A stretch of 64,000 nt of DNA from Brevundimonas vesicularis (GCF_027105095.1 NZ_CP114278.1:2702501-2766500); one strand, 5' to 3'; shown: positions 47,227 through 57,707, counted from the stretch's first letter. The notes: generated from the sequence alone by a model not told the origin. Program-made: numbers and translations.

Positions 47227-47307
47227 TTTTGACTATCCAGTTTGGCGGCGCGTGGATAAGGATGCGGGCCTGAGAGTCTGCACCAGGGGAAAACGCGAGG
47301 GGACTTC

Positions 47308-50166
47308 ATGCGCAACGATCACGCACCAATTCGACTTGTCCGCAGGAAAAGCCGCCTTCGGCTGATGGCGTCGGTCGCCACCCTAGCGATCGTCCTGCCC
47401 GGCGTCGCCCTGGCCCAGACGCAAACACCGCAGACCCAGAACGACGGCCCCACCGAGGTCGACGAGGTTGTGGTCACCGGCCTCCGCCGCGGCCTGGCGG
47501 ACGCCATTTCGATCAAGCGCAACCAGACCTCCATTGTCGAGGCGGTTTCCGCCGAAGACATCGGCAAGCTGCCGGACGTCTCCATCGCCGAATCCATCGC
47601 CCGCCTGCCTGGCCTAGCCGCCCAGCGGGTCAACGGCCGCGCCCAAGTCATCTCGATCCGGGGCTTGGCTCCAGACTTCACCACCACCCTTCTGAACGGT
47701 CGCCAGCAGGCCAGTTCCGGCGACAACCGCGCCGTCGAGTTCGACCAGTATCCTTCCGAGCTTCTGTCCGGGGTGGTCATCTACAAGACCCCCGACGCCG
47801 AGGTTTCCGGCATGGGCTTGTCGGGCACCGCCGATCTGCGCACCGTGCGCCCGCTGGAGTTCGGCGACCGCGCCATCGCCATGAACCTGCGCGGCGAGGC
47901 GCTGGAGAACGGCGGACTGAACGACGATGTCCGCAGCTACGGCGGCCGTTTCTCCATCAGCTATATCGATCAGTTCATGGATGACACGCTGGGCGTAGCC
48001 TTGGGCTACGCGCACCTGGATTCGCCGTCCCAGAACCGACACTTCAAGGCCTATGGCTACGAGAGCTTCCCGGGCGACCGCACGTCGCCCGACTCCGCCG
48101 ACGGCGCCTTCATGATCAATGGCCAGGAAATCTTCGCCACCTCGCGCCTGAACACACGAGATGCGGTGATCGGCATACTGGAATGGCGCCCCAACAACCG
48201 CCTGCATTCGGTGCTGGACGTCTACTATTCCAAGTTTGACCAAGAAGAGACGATGCGCGGCGCACAGTGGTTTTCCAACTACTACGCCGACGACGCCGCC
48301 TATTCCAATGTCGTCGCGGTCGATCGTGGCGGCACGCTCTTCGCAGACAGCGCTACGGTCGAAAACGTTGTCCCGATCATCCGCAACGACTTCAACACTC
48401 GTCAGGACGAGCTCTTCTCCGTCGGCCTGAACACCGAATACGACATCAGCGATCGGATGCGCGTGTCAGCCGATCTCGCCTATTCCAGCAACAAGAGACG
48501 CGAAGTCGTCGCTGAGACCTACGCGGGTTATGGCCGCGGAACAGGCGGCGTCACCGGAGCGACCCCGAACGTCGGCCGCACCCTGGACGACATCCGCTTC
48601 GATCTGAACGATGACAAGTATCCGACCTACACTGAGGGCCTCGATTATGCTGACGCCTCGCAGGTTTCGCTGGGCGACCGGGCGCCGTGGGGCGGTTGGG
48701 GCCACGACGGCTCGATCCGCTTCCCTGATGTCGAGGAGTCGGTCTATTCGATTGATCTGAAGGGTCAGCGCGATTTCGACGGCGTGATCAACACCGTGAC
48801 CGTCGGCGTCAACCTGGCCAATCGCCAGAAGACCAAGCGCGTCGACGACTTCGACCTGTTCCTGAAGAACGGCCGTCAGCAGGTGCTAGTCGCCAGCGAG
48901 TATCTGGTTTCGCCGACCTCTCTAGACTTCGCCGGCTTCGGCAATGTGCTCAGCTATGACCTCTCGCGGGCGCTGGACGTTTACTGGGATCGCGCCCCGA
49001 TCCTGGACGCCAACTTCTTCGACAAGAACTGGGATATCGAAGAAGAGGTCGTCACCTATTACGCCAAGGCCGATTTCGAGTGGAACAACTTCCGAGGCAA
49101 CTTCGGTCTTCAGGTTGTCGATCAGTCCCAGGAATCGACCGGCGTCATCATCAACGGCTTGAACCCCGGAACGCCCATCGTTCCGATCTCGGTCACGAGA
49201 GGCGACGACTACATCGACGTCCTGCCCAGCTTGAACCTGATCTACGATCTGGGCGATGGCCACCGTCTCCGCTTCGCCGCATCCAAAACGATGGCGCGGC
49301 CCCGTATGGACGACCTGCGCGCCAATGTGACGCCTGGCTTCAACGCCCTGGTCTGCACCGGCCAGGTCTGTGGTCCCGGCACGACGGTCAATCCGTGGTC
49401 GGCCTCGGGCGGCAACCCAAATCTGGAACCCTGGCGCGCGACCGCCTACGACCTGGCCTATGAATGGTATGTGGATTCGACGACCTACCTGTCGGTCGCA
49501 GCCTTCTATAAGGATCTCGAAACCTACATCTACTCCCAGACGCAGGAGTTCGACTTCACCGGGATTCCCCTGCCCTTGTCGGCCAGTTCGATCCCGGCCG
49601 GCACGACGATCAGCCCCATCGGCCAGATCACCCTGCCCGCCAACGGCACGGGCGGATCGGTCCAGGGCATCGAACTGTCCGGCGCCGTCGGCTTCGGCAG
49701 GGTATGGGAACCGCTGTCCGGTTTCGGCTTCGTCGGCTCGGTTTCCTTCACCGAATCCGATCTGAATGCGGGAGGCAATCCGCAAGCCCCCACGCGGATC
49801 CCCGGCCTGTCTGGGATGGTCTACAACGCCACCGCCTATTATGAGCGCAACGGCTTCCAGGCCCGCATCTCCAAGCGCTTCCGTGAAGCGTTCAAGGGCG
49901 AGGTAGTCCAGTTGTTCACCAACCGCGGCTTCACCGAAATCCAGGACGATGAGCAGATCGACGCCCAGATCGGCTACACCTTCGAACAGGGTCCGCTCGA
50001 AGGTCTGGGAGTGCTGTTCCAGGTCAACAATCTGACCAACTCCCCCTACCGCACGCGGCTGGGGCTGGATGCGGGCGGCACGACCACGGCCGACGGCGCC
50101 GTCCTGCCGGAGACCTACGAAGAGTACGGCCGCCAGTTCCTGTTCGGCGTCAACTACCGCTTCTGA
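47308..50166 (+). CDS. TonB-dependent receptor, probably for glucan oligosaccharides
   Basis: A 952-residue outer-membrane receptor with a signal peptide (ending VALAQ), a TonB-box-like EVDEVVVTGLRR segment, a plug domain (AEDIGKLPDVSIAESI, ISIRGLAPD) and a barrel ending in Phe (FGVNYRF). The plug sequence is of the large-receptor type that caulobacters and xanthomonads use for sugars. The upstream LacI operator and the neighbouring GH30 and GH3 genes support a saccharide ligand. Confidence 0.9.
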   Translation: MRNDHAPIRLVRRKSRLRLMASVATLAIVLPGVALAQTQTPQTQNDGPTEVDEVVVTGLRRGLADAISIKRNQTSIVEAVSAEDIGKLPDVSIAESIARLPGLAAQRVNGRAQVISIRGLAPDFTTTLLNGRQQASSGDNRAVEFDQYPSELLSGVVIYKTPDAEVSGMGLSGTADLRTVRPLEFGDRAIAMNLRGEALENGGLNDDVRSYGGRFSISYIDQFMDDTLGVALGYAHLDSPSQNRHFKAYGYESFPGDRTSPDSADGAFMINGQEIFATSRLNTRDAVIGILEWRPNNRLHSVLDVYYSKFDQEETMRGAQWFSNYYADDAAYSNVVAVDRGGTLFADSATVENVVPIIRNDFNTRQDELFSVGLNTEYDISDRMRVSADLAYSSNKRREVVAETYAGYGRGTGGVTGATPNVGRTLDDIRFDLNDDKYPTYTEGLDYADASQVSLGDRAPWGGWGHDGSIRFPDVEESVYSIDLKGQRDFDGVINTVTVGVNLANRQKTKRVDDFDLFLKNGRQQVLVASEYLVSPTSLDFAGFGNVLSYDLSRALDVYWDRAPILDANFFDKNWDIEEEVVTYYAKADFEWNNFRGNFGLQVVDQSQESTGVIINGLNPGTPIVPISVTRGDDYIDVLPSLNLIYDLGDGHRLRFAASKTMARPRMDDLRANVTPGFNALVCTGQVCGPGTTVNPWSASGGNPNLEPWRATAYDLAYEWYVDSTTYLSVAAFYKDLETYIYSQTQEFDFTGIPLPLSASSIPAGTTISPIGQITLPANGTGGSVQGIELSGAVGFGRVWEPLSGFGFVGSVSFTESDLNAGGNPQAPTRIPGLSGMVYNATAYYERNGFQARISKRFREAFKGEVVQLFTNRGFTEIQDDEQIDAQIGYTFEQGPLEGLGVLFQVNNLTNSPYRTRLGLDAGGTTTADGAVLPETYEEYGRQFLFGVNYRF

Positions 50167-50197
50167 TGCTCCGGGCCTTGGCCTGACCAACGTACGG

Positions 50198-50230
50198 GAT
50201 GGATCGGTTCTGCCGATCCATCTTCCCTTG
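50198..50230 (+). terminator. Intrinsic terminator between the TonB receptor and the GH3 gene
   Basis: A perfect 10-bp stem (50198-50207 with 50213-50222, loop TTCTG) is followed by TTCCCTT. It lies 32 bases after the receptor stop and 31 bases before the GH3 start. It should reduce GH3 expression relative to the receptor. Confidence 0.65.
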
Positions 50231-50260
50231 TCCTTGTTCGCCATCTGTGATGAGTTCGCC

Positions 50261-52222
50261 ATGAAACGCCTGCTGAACACGACGCTCTGCTTGTCCGCGC
50301 TCGCGCTGGCGTCCTGCGCGAGCACGGCCGCCACGCCGACGCGCGTGCTGGACGGTTCCGCCTGGCCTGTCATGACCTCGCCGACGCGTCTGGATGCGGC
50401 GATGGAACGACGCATCAGCCGCATCGTCGCCGGTATGACGCTGGAGCAGAAGGTCGGTCAGATGACGCAGCCCGACGTTCGCAACATCACGCCGGACGAG
50501 GTCACGCGCTACTACATCGGCTCGGTCCTGAATGGCGGCGGCGCTTGGCCAAACATGAAGAAGGACGCTTCAGTCGCCGATTGGGCGGCCTACTCGGCCC
50601 AGTTCCACGACGCCGCCCTGCGCACAGACATGGCGGTCAAAATTCCTCTGATCTGGGGCACGGACGCCGTTCACGGCCACAACAATGTGCGTGGCGCGAC
50701 CCTGTTTCCCCACAATATCGGCCTGGGCGCCGCCAACGACCCGGAGTTGGTGCGCCGCATCGGGCGGGCGACCGCACGTCAGGTTCGCGCCACGGGCATC
50801 AGTTGGGTCTTCGCCCCCACCGTTGCGATCGGCGAGGACCGGCGCTGGGGCCGCACCTATGAATCCTACTCCAGCGATCCCCAGCTTGTGGCCCGCTATG
50901 CCGAGGCCATGGTCGAGGGTCTGCAGGGCGACCTGACCGGCGACGGCGACGTGGTCGCCACGGCCAAGCATTTCCTGGGCGACGGCGGCACCTATCAGGG
51001 CGTCGATCAGGGCGAGAACCGCAACACACGCGCCCAGATCATCACCCGCCACGCCGCCGGCTACTACACCGCCCTGGACGCCGGCGTTCAGACCGTCATG
51101 GCGACCTACAACAGCTGGAACGACGTCGAGGCCGGCAAGAACTACGGCAAGGTCCATGGCAATCGCGAACTGCTGACCGATGTGTTGAAGGGTAGCTTGG
51201 GCTTCGACGGCCTCGTGGTGTCCGACTGGAACGGCATCGAACAGGTAGATGGCTGCACCAAGTCCCACTGCGCCCAGGCGATCAACGCCGGCCTGGACAT
51301 CGTCATGGTTCCGGAGGATTGGCGCGACTTCATTGCCAACACCGTGGCCGATGTGAACAGCGGCGCCATTCCCATGTCGCGGATCGACGACGCGGTGACC
51401 CGCATCCTGCGCGTCAAGATGCGGGCCGGCCTGTTCGACCGTCCCGTCGCCGCCAGCCGATTGACCGGCCATGCCGAGGCGCTAAACGCCGAGGATCTGG
51501 CGCGTGAGGCGGTGCGCAAGTCCATCGTCCTCCTCAAGAACGAGAACGACGTCCTGCCCTTGGCGCGCGGTCGAAAGGTTCTGGTGATCGGCGCCAGCGC
51601 CGACAGCCTGTCCAACCAGACCGGCGGCTGGTCGCTGACCTGGCAGGGCACGGAGAACGTCAACGCCGATTTCGGCGGGGGCGAGACCCTGCTGACAGCC
51701 CTGCGCACCGCCCTGGGCGACGCCAATGTGACCTATTCCGCAGATGGATCGGGCGTCAGGGTCGCGGACTTCGACGCCGTGGTCGCGGTGCTGGGCGAGA
51801 CGCCCTATGCGGAATACAACGGCGATGTCCGCTTCCCGAAGCCGGTCCAGCACAGCGCCCTATACCCTGCCGATCTCGCCGCCTTGCGCGCCGTCGCCAG
51901 CAAGGGCGTGCCGGTGATCTCGGTGCTCTATTCGGGCCGCCCGACCTACGCCAACGACCTGATCAACCTGTCCGACGCCTTCGTGGCCGCCTTCCTGCCG
52001 GGCACCGAGGGTGACGGCATCGCCGATGTCCTGGTCGGCGGGGCGAACGACTTCACCGCACATCTGTCCTTCGCCTGGCCCGGCTCTGCCTGCAGCACGG
52101 GCGAACATCCCGGCGACGTCGTCCAGTTCGCGCGCGGTTTCGGCCTCAGCTACAGCCGCCCTGCCCTGACCGGCCCTCTCCCCTTGCCCCTAACGCCAGC
52201 AGCCTGCACCGTCGCTCCGTAA
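50261..52222 (+). CDS. GH3-family beta-glucosidase lipoprotein
   Basis: A 653-residue lipoprotein (lipobox-like LASC near residue 19) with an N-terminal GH3 barrel and a C-terminal alpha/beta sandwich. The catalytic nucleophile is Asp322 in VVSDWNG, and substrate-site residues lie in KHFLGDGGT. It would split glucan oligosaccharides to glucose. It ends after the FGLSYSRP segment and lacks the C-terminal extension of about 170 residues that many ExoP-like GH3 enzymes have. The ATG at 50261 gives the lipoprotein signal. Confidence 0.9.
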   Translation: MKRLLNTTLCLSALALASCASTAATPTRVLDGSAWPVMTSPTRLDAAMERRISRIVAGMTLEQKVGQMTQPDVRNITPDEVTRYYIGSVLNGGGAWPNMKKDASVADWAAYSAQFHDAALRTDMAVKIPLIWGTDAVHGHNNVRGATLFPHNIGLGAANDPELVRRIGRATARQVRATGISWVFAPTVAIGEDRRWGRTYESYSSDPQLVARYAEAMVEGLQGDLTGDGDVVATAKHFLGDGGTYQGVDQGENRNTRAQIITRHAAGYYTALDAGVQTVMATYNSWNDVEAGKNYGKVHGNRELLTDVLKGSLGFDGLVVSDWNGIEQVDGCTKSHCAQAINAGLDIVMVPEDWRDFIANTVADVNSGAIPMSRIDDAVTRILRVKMRAGLFDRPVAASRLTGHAEALNAEDLAREAVRKSIVLLKNENDVLPLARGRKVLVIGASADSLSNQTGGWSLTWQGTENVNADFGGGETLLTALRTALGDANVTYSADGSGVRVADFDAVVAVLGETPYAEYNGDVRFPKPVQHSALYPADLAALRAVASKGVPVISVLYSGRPTYANDLINLSDAFVAAFLPGTEGDGIADVLVGGANDFTAHLSFAWPGSACSTGEHPGDVVQFARGFGLSYSRPALTGPLPLPLTPAACTVAP

Positions 52223-52240
52223 CCACGGAGCGGCTGAGGC

Positions 52241-53740
52241 GTGAAACAGCTCAAACACATCCTGATCGTCGGCGGCGGCACGGCCGGCTGGATGACGGCG
52301 GCCCTTCTGTCGAAACTGTTCGGCGACCTTTACCGGATCACCCTGATCGAGTCCGAGGCCATCGGCATCGTCGGGGTCGGCGAAGCCACCATCCCGGCGA
52401 TCAAGAAGTACAACGAGCTCCTGGGGCTGGACGAAACCGACTTCATGCGCCGCACCCAGGGCAGCTTCAAACTGGGCATCCAGTTCGTCGATTGGGGCCG
52501 ATTGGGCGAAAGCTACATCCACGGCTTCGGCGTCATCGGCCAGAATCTGGCGTTCCTCAGGCTGCATCACTACTGGCTGAAGATGCAGGCCGCGGGTCAG
52601 ACCTCGAACCTGGCGGACTATTCGATAAACACCGTCGCCGCGCCCGAAAACCGCTTCATGCGGGCGGATCCGAAAATGCCGCAGTCGCCGCTGGGCCATA
52701 TCGCGCACGCCTTCCACTTCGACGCCGCCCTTTACGCCCGCTACCTTCGCGGTCTCGCCGAAGCCTCCGGCGTCGCGCGGCGCGAGGGCAAGGTCGCGGA
52801 CGTCACGCTGCGACCCGACGACGGCTGGGTCGAGTCCGTCATGATGGACGACGGCGAGGTCATCGCCGCCGACCTGTTCATCGACTGCTCCGGCTTCCGG
52901 GGCCTGATCATCGAACACGCTTTGAAGACCGGCTATGAGGACTGGAGCCATTGGCTGCCGTGCGACCGCGCCATGGCCGTGCCCTGCGCCCGCGGCGAAC
53001 CTTTCACGCCCTACACCCGCGCGACCGCCCGCACGGCGGGCTGGCAATGGCGCATCCCGTTGCAGCACCGCACGGGCAACGGCCACGTCTACTCCAGCCA
53101 GTACATCGACGACGACGAGGCCGAGCGGATGCTGCTGTCCAATCTGGACGGCGAGCAACTGGCCGAACCGAACCGGCTGCGGTTCACTACCGGCAAGCGC
53201 AAGAAAATCTGGAACAAGAACTGCGTCGCCGTCGGCCTGGCGTCCGGCTTCCTCGAACCGCTGGAGTCCACCTCGATCCACCTGATCCAGTCGGCCGTGA
53301 TCCGTCTGGTGCGACTTCTGCCTGACGCCGGGTTCGATCAGGCGACCATCGCCGAGTTCAATCGCCAGACCGACTTCGAATACGAGCGCATCCGCGACTT
53401 TGTCATCCTGCATTACAAGGCGACCACGCGGGACGACACGCCCTTCTGGCGCTATGTCCGAGACATGGATATCCCGGCTACGCTTCAACGCAAGATCGAC
53501 CTGTGGATGGCCAACGGCCGCATCTTCCGCGAGGATGAGGAGTTGTTCGCCGAGGAAAGCTGGATCCAGGTCTTCTTGGGCCAGGGCTTTGTGCCGCGCG
53601 GGTACGATCCGCTGGCCGATCTCAAGTCCCACGAGGAAGTGGCGCGCTATCTTCACGACGTTCGCAACGTGATCCGCAAATGCGCAGACCTGATGCCGGC
53701 CCACTCGGACTACATCGCGAGGGTCTGCCCCGCCGCCTAG
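52241..53740 (+). CDS. Flavin-dependent tryptophan-halogenase-family protein
   Basis: A 499-residue FAD protein of the tryptophan 7-halogenase family. It has the FAD site VGGGTAGWM (residues 10-18), GEATIPAIKK with Lys56 aligned to the catalytic Lys of PrnA, and the WxWxIP halogenase motif (Trp268, Trp270, Pro273). Homologues next to TonB receptors and glycosidases are common in Caulobacterales and their substrates are unknown. The start is GTG at 52241, 18 bases after the GH3 stop, so the genes are co-transcribed. Confidence 0.85.
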   Translation: MKQLKHILIVGGGTAGWMTAALLSKLFGDLYRITLIESEAIGIVGVGEATIPAIKKYNELLGLDETDFMRRTQGSFKLGIQFVDWGRLGESYIHGFGVIGQNLAFLRLHHYWLKMQAAGQTSNLADYSINTVAAPENRFMRADPKMPQSPLGHIAHAFHFDAALYARYLRGLAEASGVARREGKVADVTLRPDDGWVESVMMDDGEVIAADLFIDCSGFRGLIIEHALKTGYEDWSHWLPCDRAMAVPCARGEPFTPYTRATARTAGWQWRIPLQHRTGNGHVYSSQYIDDDEAERMLLSNLDGEQLAEPNRLRFTTGKRKKIWNKNCVAVGLASGFLEPLESTSIHLIQSAVIRLVRLLPDAGFDQATIAEFNRQTDFEYERIRDFVILHYKATTRDDTPFWRYVRDMDIPATLQRKIDLWMANGRIFREDEELFAEESWIQVFLGQGFVPRGYDPLADLKSHEEVARYLHDVRNVIRKCADLMPAHSDYIARVCPAA

Positions 53741-53948
53741 CTCAGTCCTTAAGCATCCAGGCAATTCAGCCGACGTCGTCGCCGCGTATGCAGCAGCGAC
53801 GATCCGAGCGATTTTCAGCTTGGGGAAGCCTTGCCCAAGCGGCCTAGACTGACGGCGCTTTCGTCACATTGGCGCTGCCGCCGCGTCGGTGTTTACCGGC
53901 GGTTGGTAAGTTTCGAATAGGATCTGCAGATCAACGTTCGGAACGAGA

Positions 53949-55715
53949 ATGTTAGTGAGCGTCCCAAGCCAAGCCTTCGCCTTCACAGCGGCGCCGCCCA
54001 TGCAGGCGGCCAGCGTCATCGATCATCTGGAAACGGCGCGGGCTTTGATCGAGAGGCGGTTTTCCGACGCCGGAGAGCGGCTGGCGGGATCGCTGGACAT
54101 GGTGGGGCGACTGATCGAGTCCCTGGATCGCTTGGAGGTCACACTCGACGCCAAGTCGGTTTCGAACACGACTCAGGAGCTTCTGTCCACGGCCGACGGC
54201 CTGAATGCTCTACCCCAGGCGCAACATGAGCGGGTCGCCTACTTCGCCAACATCAAGACCGCCGGTGAGCAGCTCGGGTCCAACATCGAGTCGATGCGGA
54301 CCACGCTTCGCTATCTTCGGGCCTTCGCACTCAATGTGAAGATCACGGCCGGCTCGACGATCCGCGCCTCGGATGAGTTCGCCGGTTTTGCCGAACGGAT
54401 GTGCAGCCAGCTGGATCTCGGCGTGGGCCAGTTGGACGAGCTGGCCGATCAACTGAAAGATCTGTCGGCGCGCCTGCAGCAGGCGCTTGAATTCGAACAG
54501 AGCCTCGGCGGCAAATACAACGCCCTGATCCCCGTCGTGCCCGACCGACTGGCGATCGACGCCCGCGACATTCAGCAACAGCATACCCGTATCGCCAATG
54601 TGGCCCGAGCGACTGCGGCGATCGCCCGGAGTATCCAGACGAAGGTCAGCAAGGCTCTGATGGCCTTGCAAATCGGCGACATCACGCGTCAGCGCGTGGA
54701 ACACGTTCAACTGGGTTTGCGCGTGACCAGCCGACTTGTGGCCGAGACCGACTTGCCCGAAGAGGCGCGCGACCGCGCCGAGCGGCGGCTGCTGCATATG
54801 CTGGCCGCCCAGATGTCGGACATCGCCGCTGATTTCGAAGCCGAGGCCGGCAAGGTCACCCAGAGCCTGAGCGACATGGCGGCCGACACCGCCCAGATCA
54901 TCGCCGTGAACGATCTGTCCGAGCAGAACGGCAAGGGCGGCTTGCGAGAGTTGGAGGAGAGCCTGGGTCATGCCGGCCTTCTGGTCGGCGACGTGACGGC
55001 CGCCATGGTCAACGCCGACAAGATCAGCCGCGAGACCGTCTCTGCGGTCGAGGCATTGTCGCATCGCGTCGGCGCCATTCAGGGGGTCAAGCGCGACATC
55101 CAGCAGATGGCGATCAACAGCAGCCTGCGCTCCAATCGTCTGGGCGATATCGGCAAGCCTTTGAGCGTTATCGCCATCGAATTGAGCAGTCACGCCGGGC
55201 TGTTGGAGGAAGAGGCCGACCTGACGCTCAATTCGCTGAACGCCCTTGCCGGCGTGGCGGATCATATGTCTGCCGGGGGCGCCCAGGATGAGCGCATCGA
55301 CGCCAATCGCCTCGTCGGGGTTCGCGCCCGACTGCGCCAGGCGGCGGATGTGGTCGACAACGATCTGGGCGGCCTCAGCGATCAGGGCGTGGCGACGGCC
55401 CAGTCGCTGACCGTGGCGGCCGAACAACTGGGTCTAAAGGCGGACATGGGCGACGCCCTGCACGACGCCGCAGCAGCCCTGGCCGAAGCGGCGGGACCGG
55501 AGGTCGATGACCTGTCCGGGATCGAAGCCGCCCTTGATGACGCCATGAGTGAGATCGGGCGCTGCTACACGATGGCGCGCGAACGGCTGATACACGCGCA
55601 ATACGCCGTGGCGCGAGAGGACGCCCACGAAGCTGAAGGTTCCGAGACTGCGGCGGCAGCCGTCGAAACCGCCCCTGCCGAAGAGGAAGACGAGTTCGCC
55701 GACCTGCTGTTCTGA
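53949..55715 (+). CDS. Soluble coiled-coil protein with MCP-like tip and CheZ-like DxxxQ motif
   Basis: A 588-residue, mainly helical protein with no signal or membrane segment. Three parts stand out. First, LQIGDITRQRVEHV near residues 240-253 has Asp244-x3-Gln248, the spacing of the CheZ catalytic DxxxQ. Second, residues 386-416 (MAINSSLRSNRLGD and PLSVIAIELSSHA) look like a degenerate MCP hairpin tip. Third, an acidic tail ends in DEFADLLF, much like the CheY-binding tail of CheZ. It converges on the che operon, 56 bases from cheB. A role as a CheY-P phosphatase or adaptor is inference. Confidence 0.75.
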   Translation: MLVSVPSQAFAFTAAPPMQAASVIDHLETARALIERRFSDAGERLAGSLDMVGRLIESLDRLEVTLDAKSVSNTTQELLSTADGLNALPQAQHERVAYFANIKTAGEQLGSNIESMRTTLRYLRAFALNVKITAGSTIRASDEFAGFAERMCSQLDLGVGQLDELADQLKDLSARLQQALEFEQSLGGKYNALIPVVPDRLAIDARDIQQQHTRIANVARATAAIARSIQTKVSKALMALQIGDITRQRVEHVQLGLRVTSRLVAETDLPEEARDRAERRLLHMLAAQMSDIAADFEAEAGKVTQSLSDMAADTAQIIAVNDLSEQNGKGGLRELEESLGHAGLLVGDVTAAMVNADKISRETVSAVEALSHRVGAIQGVKRDIQQMAINSSLRSNRLGDIGKPLSVIAIELSSHAGLLEEEADLTLNSLNALAGVADHMSAGGAQDERIDANRLVGVRARLRQAADVVDNDLGGLSDQGVATAQSLTVAAEQLGLKADMGDALHDAAAALAEAAGPEVDDLSGIEAALDDAMSEIGRCYTMARERLIHAQYAVAREDAHEAEGSETAAAAVETAPAEEEDEFADLLF

Positions 55716-55771
55716 GGTGCGGGCGCACCGCATCCGATAGGCAGGTTGGCTACACCGAGCGCGGATCGCCG

Positions 55772-56848
55772 TCAGCGCGAGCGGTCGACCGCCATGATCT
55801 CGCGGGCGATATGCTCCAGCCCCATGATCTTCTGCGCCGCCTCGCGGGCGATGGCTTCCTTTGGCATGCCGAAAACGATGGAGCTGGCTTCGTCCTGAGC
55901 CACGGTCACGCCGCCGGCGTCCTTAAGTTCGAGCAGACCGCGCGCCCCGTCGTCGCCCATGCCGGTCATGATGACCCCCATGGCGTTGCGGCCGGCCGCG
56001 CGCGCGGCGGAGCGGAACAGGACATCCACCGAGGGGCGGTGACGCGAGACAGGAGGGCCGTCCTTGATCGCCACCTGATAGCGGGCGCCCTGACGTTCCA
56101 GCAGCATGTGCTTGTCGCCCGGCGCGATCAGCACATGGCCGCGCAGGACCGGATCGCCGTGGCTCGCTTCCTTGACGGCCACCTCGCACAGACTGTTCAG
56201 GCGCTTGGCGAAGGCGGCGGTGAAGCCGGCCGGCATGTGTTGAACGATGATGATGCCGGGTGCATTGGCCGGCAGGGCCTGCAGGACTTCACGCAGGGCT
56301 TCGGTGCCGCCGGTGGAGGCGCCCAGGCAGGCGACCATTTCGGTAGTGCGGGCCATGGCCGCCCCGCTGGGCGGCGGCAGCATGGCGTCGGCCGTCAGCT
56401 TCGTACCGGGATCCAGGGTCCGGGCGGTCGGGCGTCGGGCGCCGACGCGGGCGCGGGCGGCGGCCTTGACCACATCGCGGATGCGGTCTCCGCTCTCGGC
56501 CAGATGGTCCGCCGCCCCGATGCGCGGCTTCAGAATGATATCGACCGCGCCGGCCTCCAGCGCCTGCATCAGGGTTTCCGACCCGGCCTCGGTCAGGGAC
56601 GAACACATGACGACCGGGATCGGCCGTTGGGACATGAGTTTGCGCAGAAAGGTGATGCCGTCCATGCGCGGCATTTCGACGTCCAGGGTGATGACGTCAG
56701 GCACGTCTTCGGCGATGCGCCGGGCGGCGACGAAGGGATCGGAGGCCACGCCCATGACCTCGATGCCGGGGTCCGCCGACAGCACGTCCACCAAGGTCTG
56801 GCGAACGCTGGCGGAATCGTCGATCACCAAAACGCGAACCTTTGGCAT
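55772..56848 (-). CDS. cheB: Chemotaxis protein-glutamate methylesterase CheB
   Basis: A 358-residue protein with a receiver domain (Asp56 in [12 protein letters not shown]) and a C-terminal methylesterase. The catalytic triad is visible: Ser178 in GASTGG, His204 in QHMP and Asp300 in MTGMGDDG. It removes methyl groups from the chemoreceptors when phosphorylated by CheA. It lies 4 bases after cheR and is the last gene of the operon. Confidence 0.95.
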   Translation of the reverse strand: MPKVRVLVIDDSASVRQTLVDVLSADPGIEVMGVASDPFVAARRIAEDVPDVITLDVEMPRMDGITFLRKLMSQRPIPVVMCSSLTEAGSETLMQALEAGAVDIILKPRIGAADHLAESGDRIRDVVKAAARARVGARRPTARTLDPGTKLTADAMLPPPSGAAMARTTEMVACLGASTGGTEALREVLQALPANAPGIIIVQHMPAGFTAAFAKRLNSLCEVAVKEASHGDPVLRGHVLIAPGDKHMLLERQGARYQVAIKDGPPVSRHRPSVDVLFRSAARAAGRNAMGVIMTGMGDDGARGLLELKDAGGVTVAQDEASSIVFGMPKEAIAREAAQKIMGLEHIAREIMAVDRSR

Positions 56849-56852
56849 GACG

Positions 56853-57707
56853 TCAGGTCTTCCGGAAAATGGTGTTGGCGACTGTGACCAGCGGCAGATC
56901 GATGCCCGTGATGCTTTCGGAATGGCCGATGAACAGATAGCCGCCGGGCCTCAGACGGGCGCATAGGCGGTTCAGCACCTTGGACTGGGTCGGCTTGTCG
57001 AAATAGATCATGACGTTGCGGCACATGATGATGTCGAAGGGGTCGCCCACGGCGTACGTGTCGTCCATCAGGTTCAGACGCGCCAGGGACAGCTTGGCCC
57101 GTAGCGACGGATGAATGCGGCTCTCGCGCCGCCGCGCGTCGCGCGCCTTCATCACCCAACGCCGCATGTCGGCAGGCACGGGGTTGAGCATCTCGTCGGG
57201 ATAAATCCCGCGCAGCGCCGTCTCCAACACCTCCGTCGACAGGTCGGTGCCCAGGATCTGAAAATCGGGCCCACCCGCCTGTTCGGCGAAAGTCTGCATG
57301 ACCATGGCCATGGTGTAGGGTTCGGCGCCCGTCGAACAGGCCGCGCTCCAGGCCCGGATCCGGCGTTGTCCCGCCGCCCTGAAGTCAGGCAGCACATGGC
57401 TGGCCATGTAGTCGAAATGTCGCGGCTCGCGGAAGAAGTCGGTCTTGTTCGTCGTCACCGCGTCGATCAGAAACACGGACTCGGTCTCCAGCCCGTCGTC
57501 CTTGAACAGATAGTCGCAATAGCCGTCGAACGTCTCGTGACCCGTGACGCGAAGTCGACGACGCAACCGCCCCTCAAGCATGGTGCGCTTCGACGAGGGC
57601 ATCTTGATGCCGCTGTAATCGTAGATGTAGCGCGCCAGCCGTTCGAAGTTTCGGGCGCTGATCTGATCGGGTGCGGGGGCGGACCGTTCTAGCGCCGCTT
57701 GGGACAA
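56853..57707 (-). CDS. cheR: Chemotaxis protein methyltransferase CheR
   Basis: A 284-residue SAM-dependent methyltransferase with the N-terminal helical domain (residues 18-80) and a catalytic domain carrying [20 protein letters not shown] and CRNVMIYFD. It methylates receptor glutamates. No C-terminal TPR is present. The receptor in this operon has no NWETF-type tether, so CheR should bind it directly. Confidence 0.95.
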   Translation of the reverse strand: MSQAALERSAPAPDQISARNFERLARYIYDYSGIKMPSSKRTMLEGRLRRRLRVTGHETFDGYCDYLFKDDGLETESVFLIDAVTTNKTDFFREPRHFDYMASHVLPDFRAAGQRRIRAWSAACSTGAEPYTMAMVMQTFAEQAGGPDFQILGTDLSTEVLETALRGIYPDEMLNPVPADMRRWVMKARDARRRESRIHPSLRAKLSLARLNLMDDTYAVGDPFDIIMCRNVMIYFDKPTQSKVLNRLCARLRPGGYLFIGHSESITGIDLPLVTVANTIFRKT

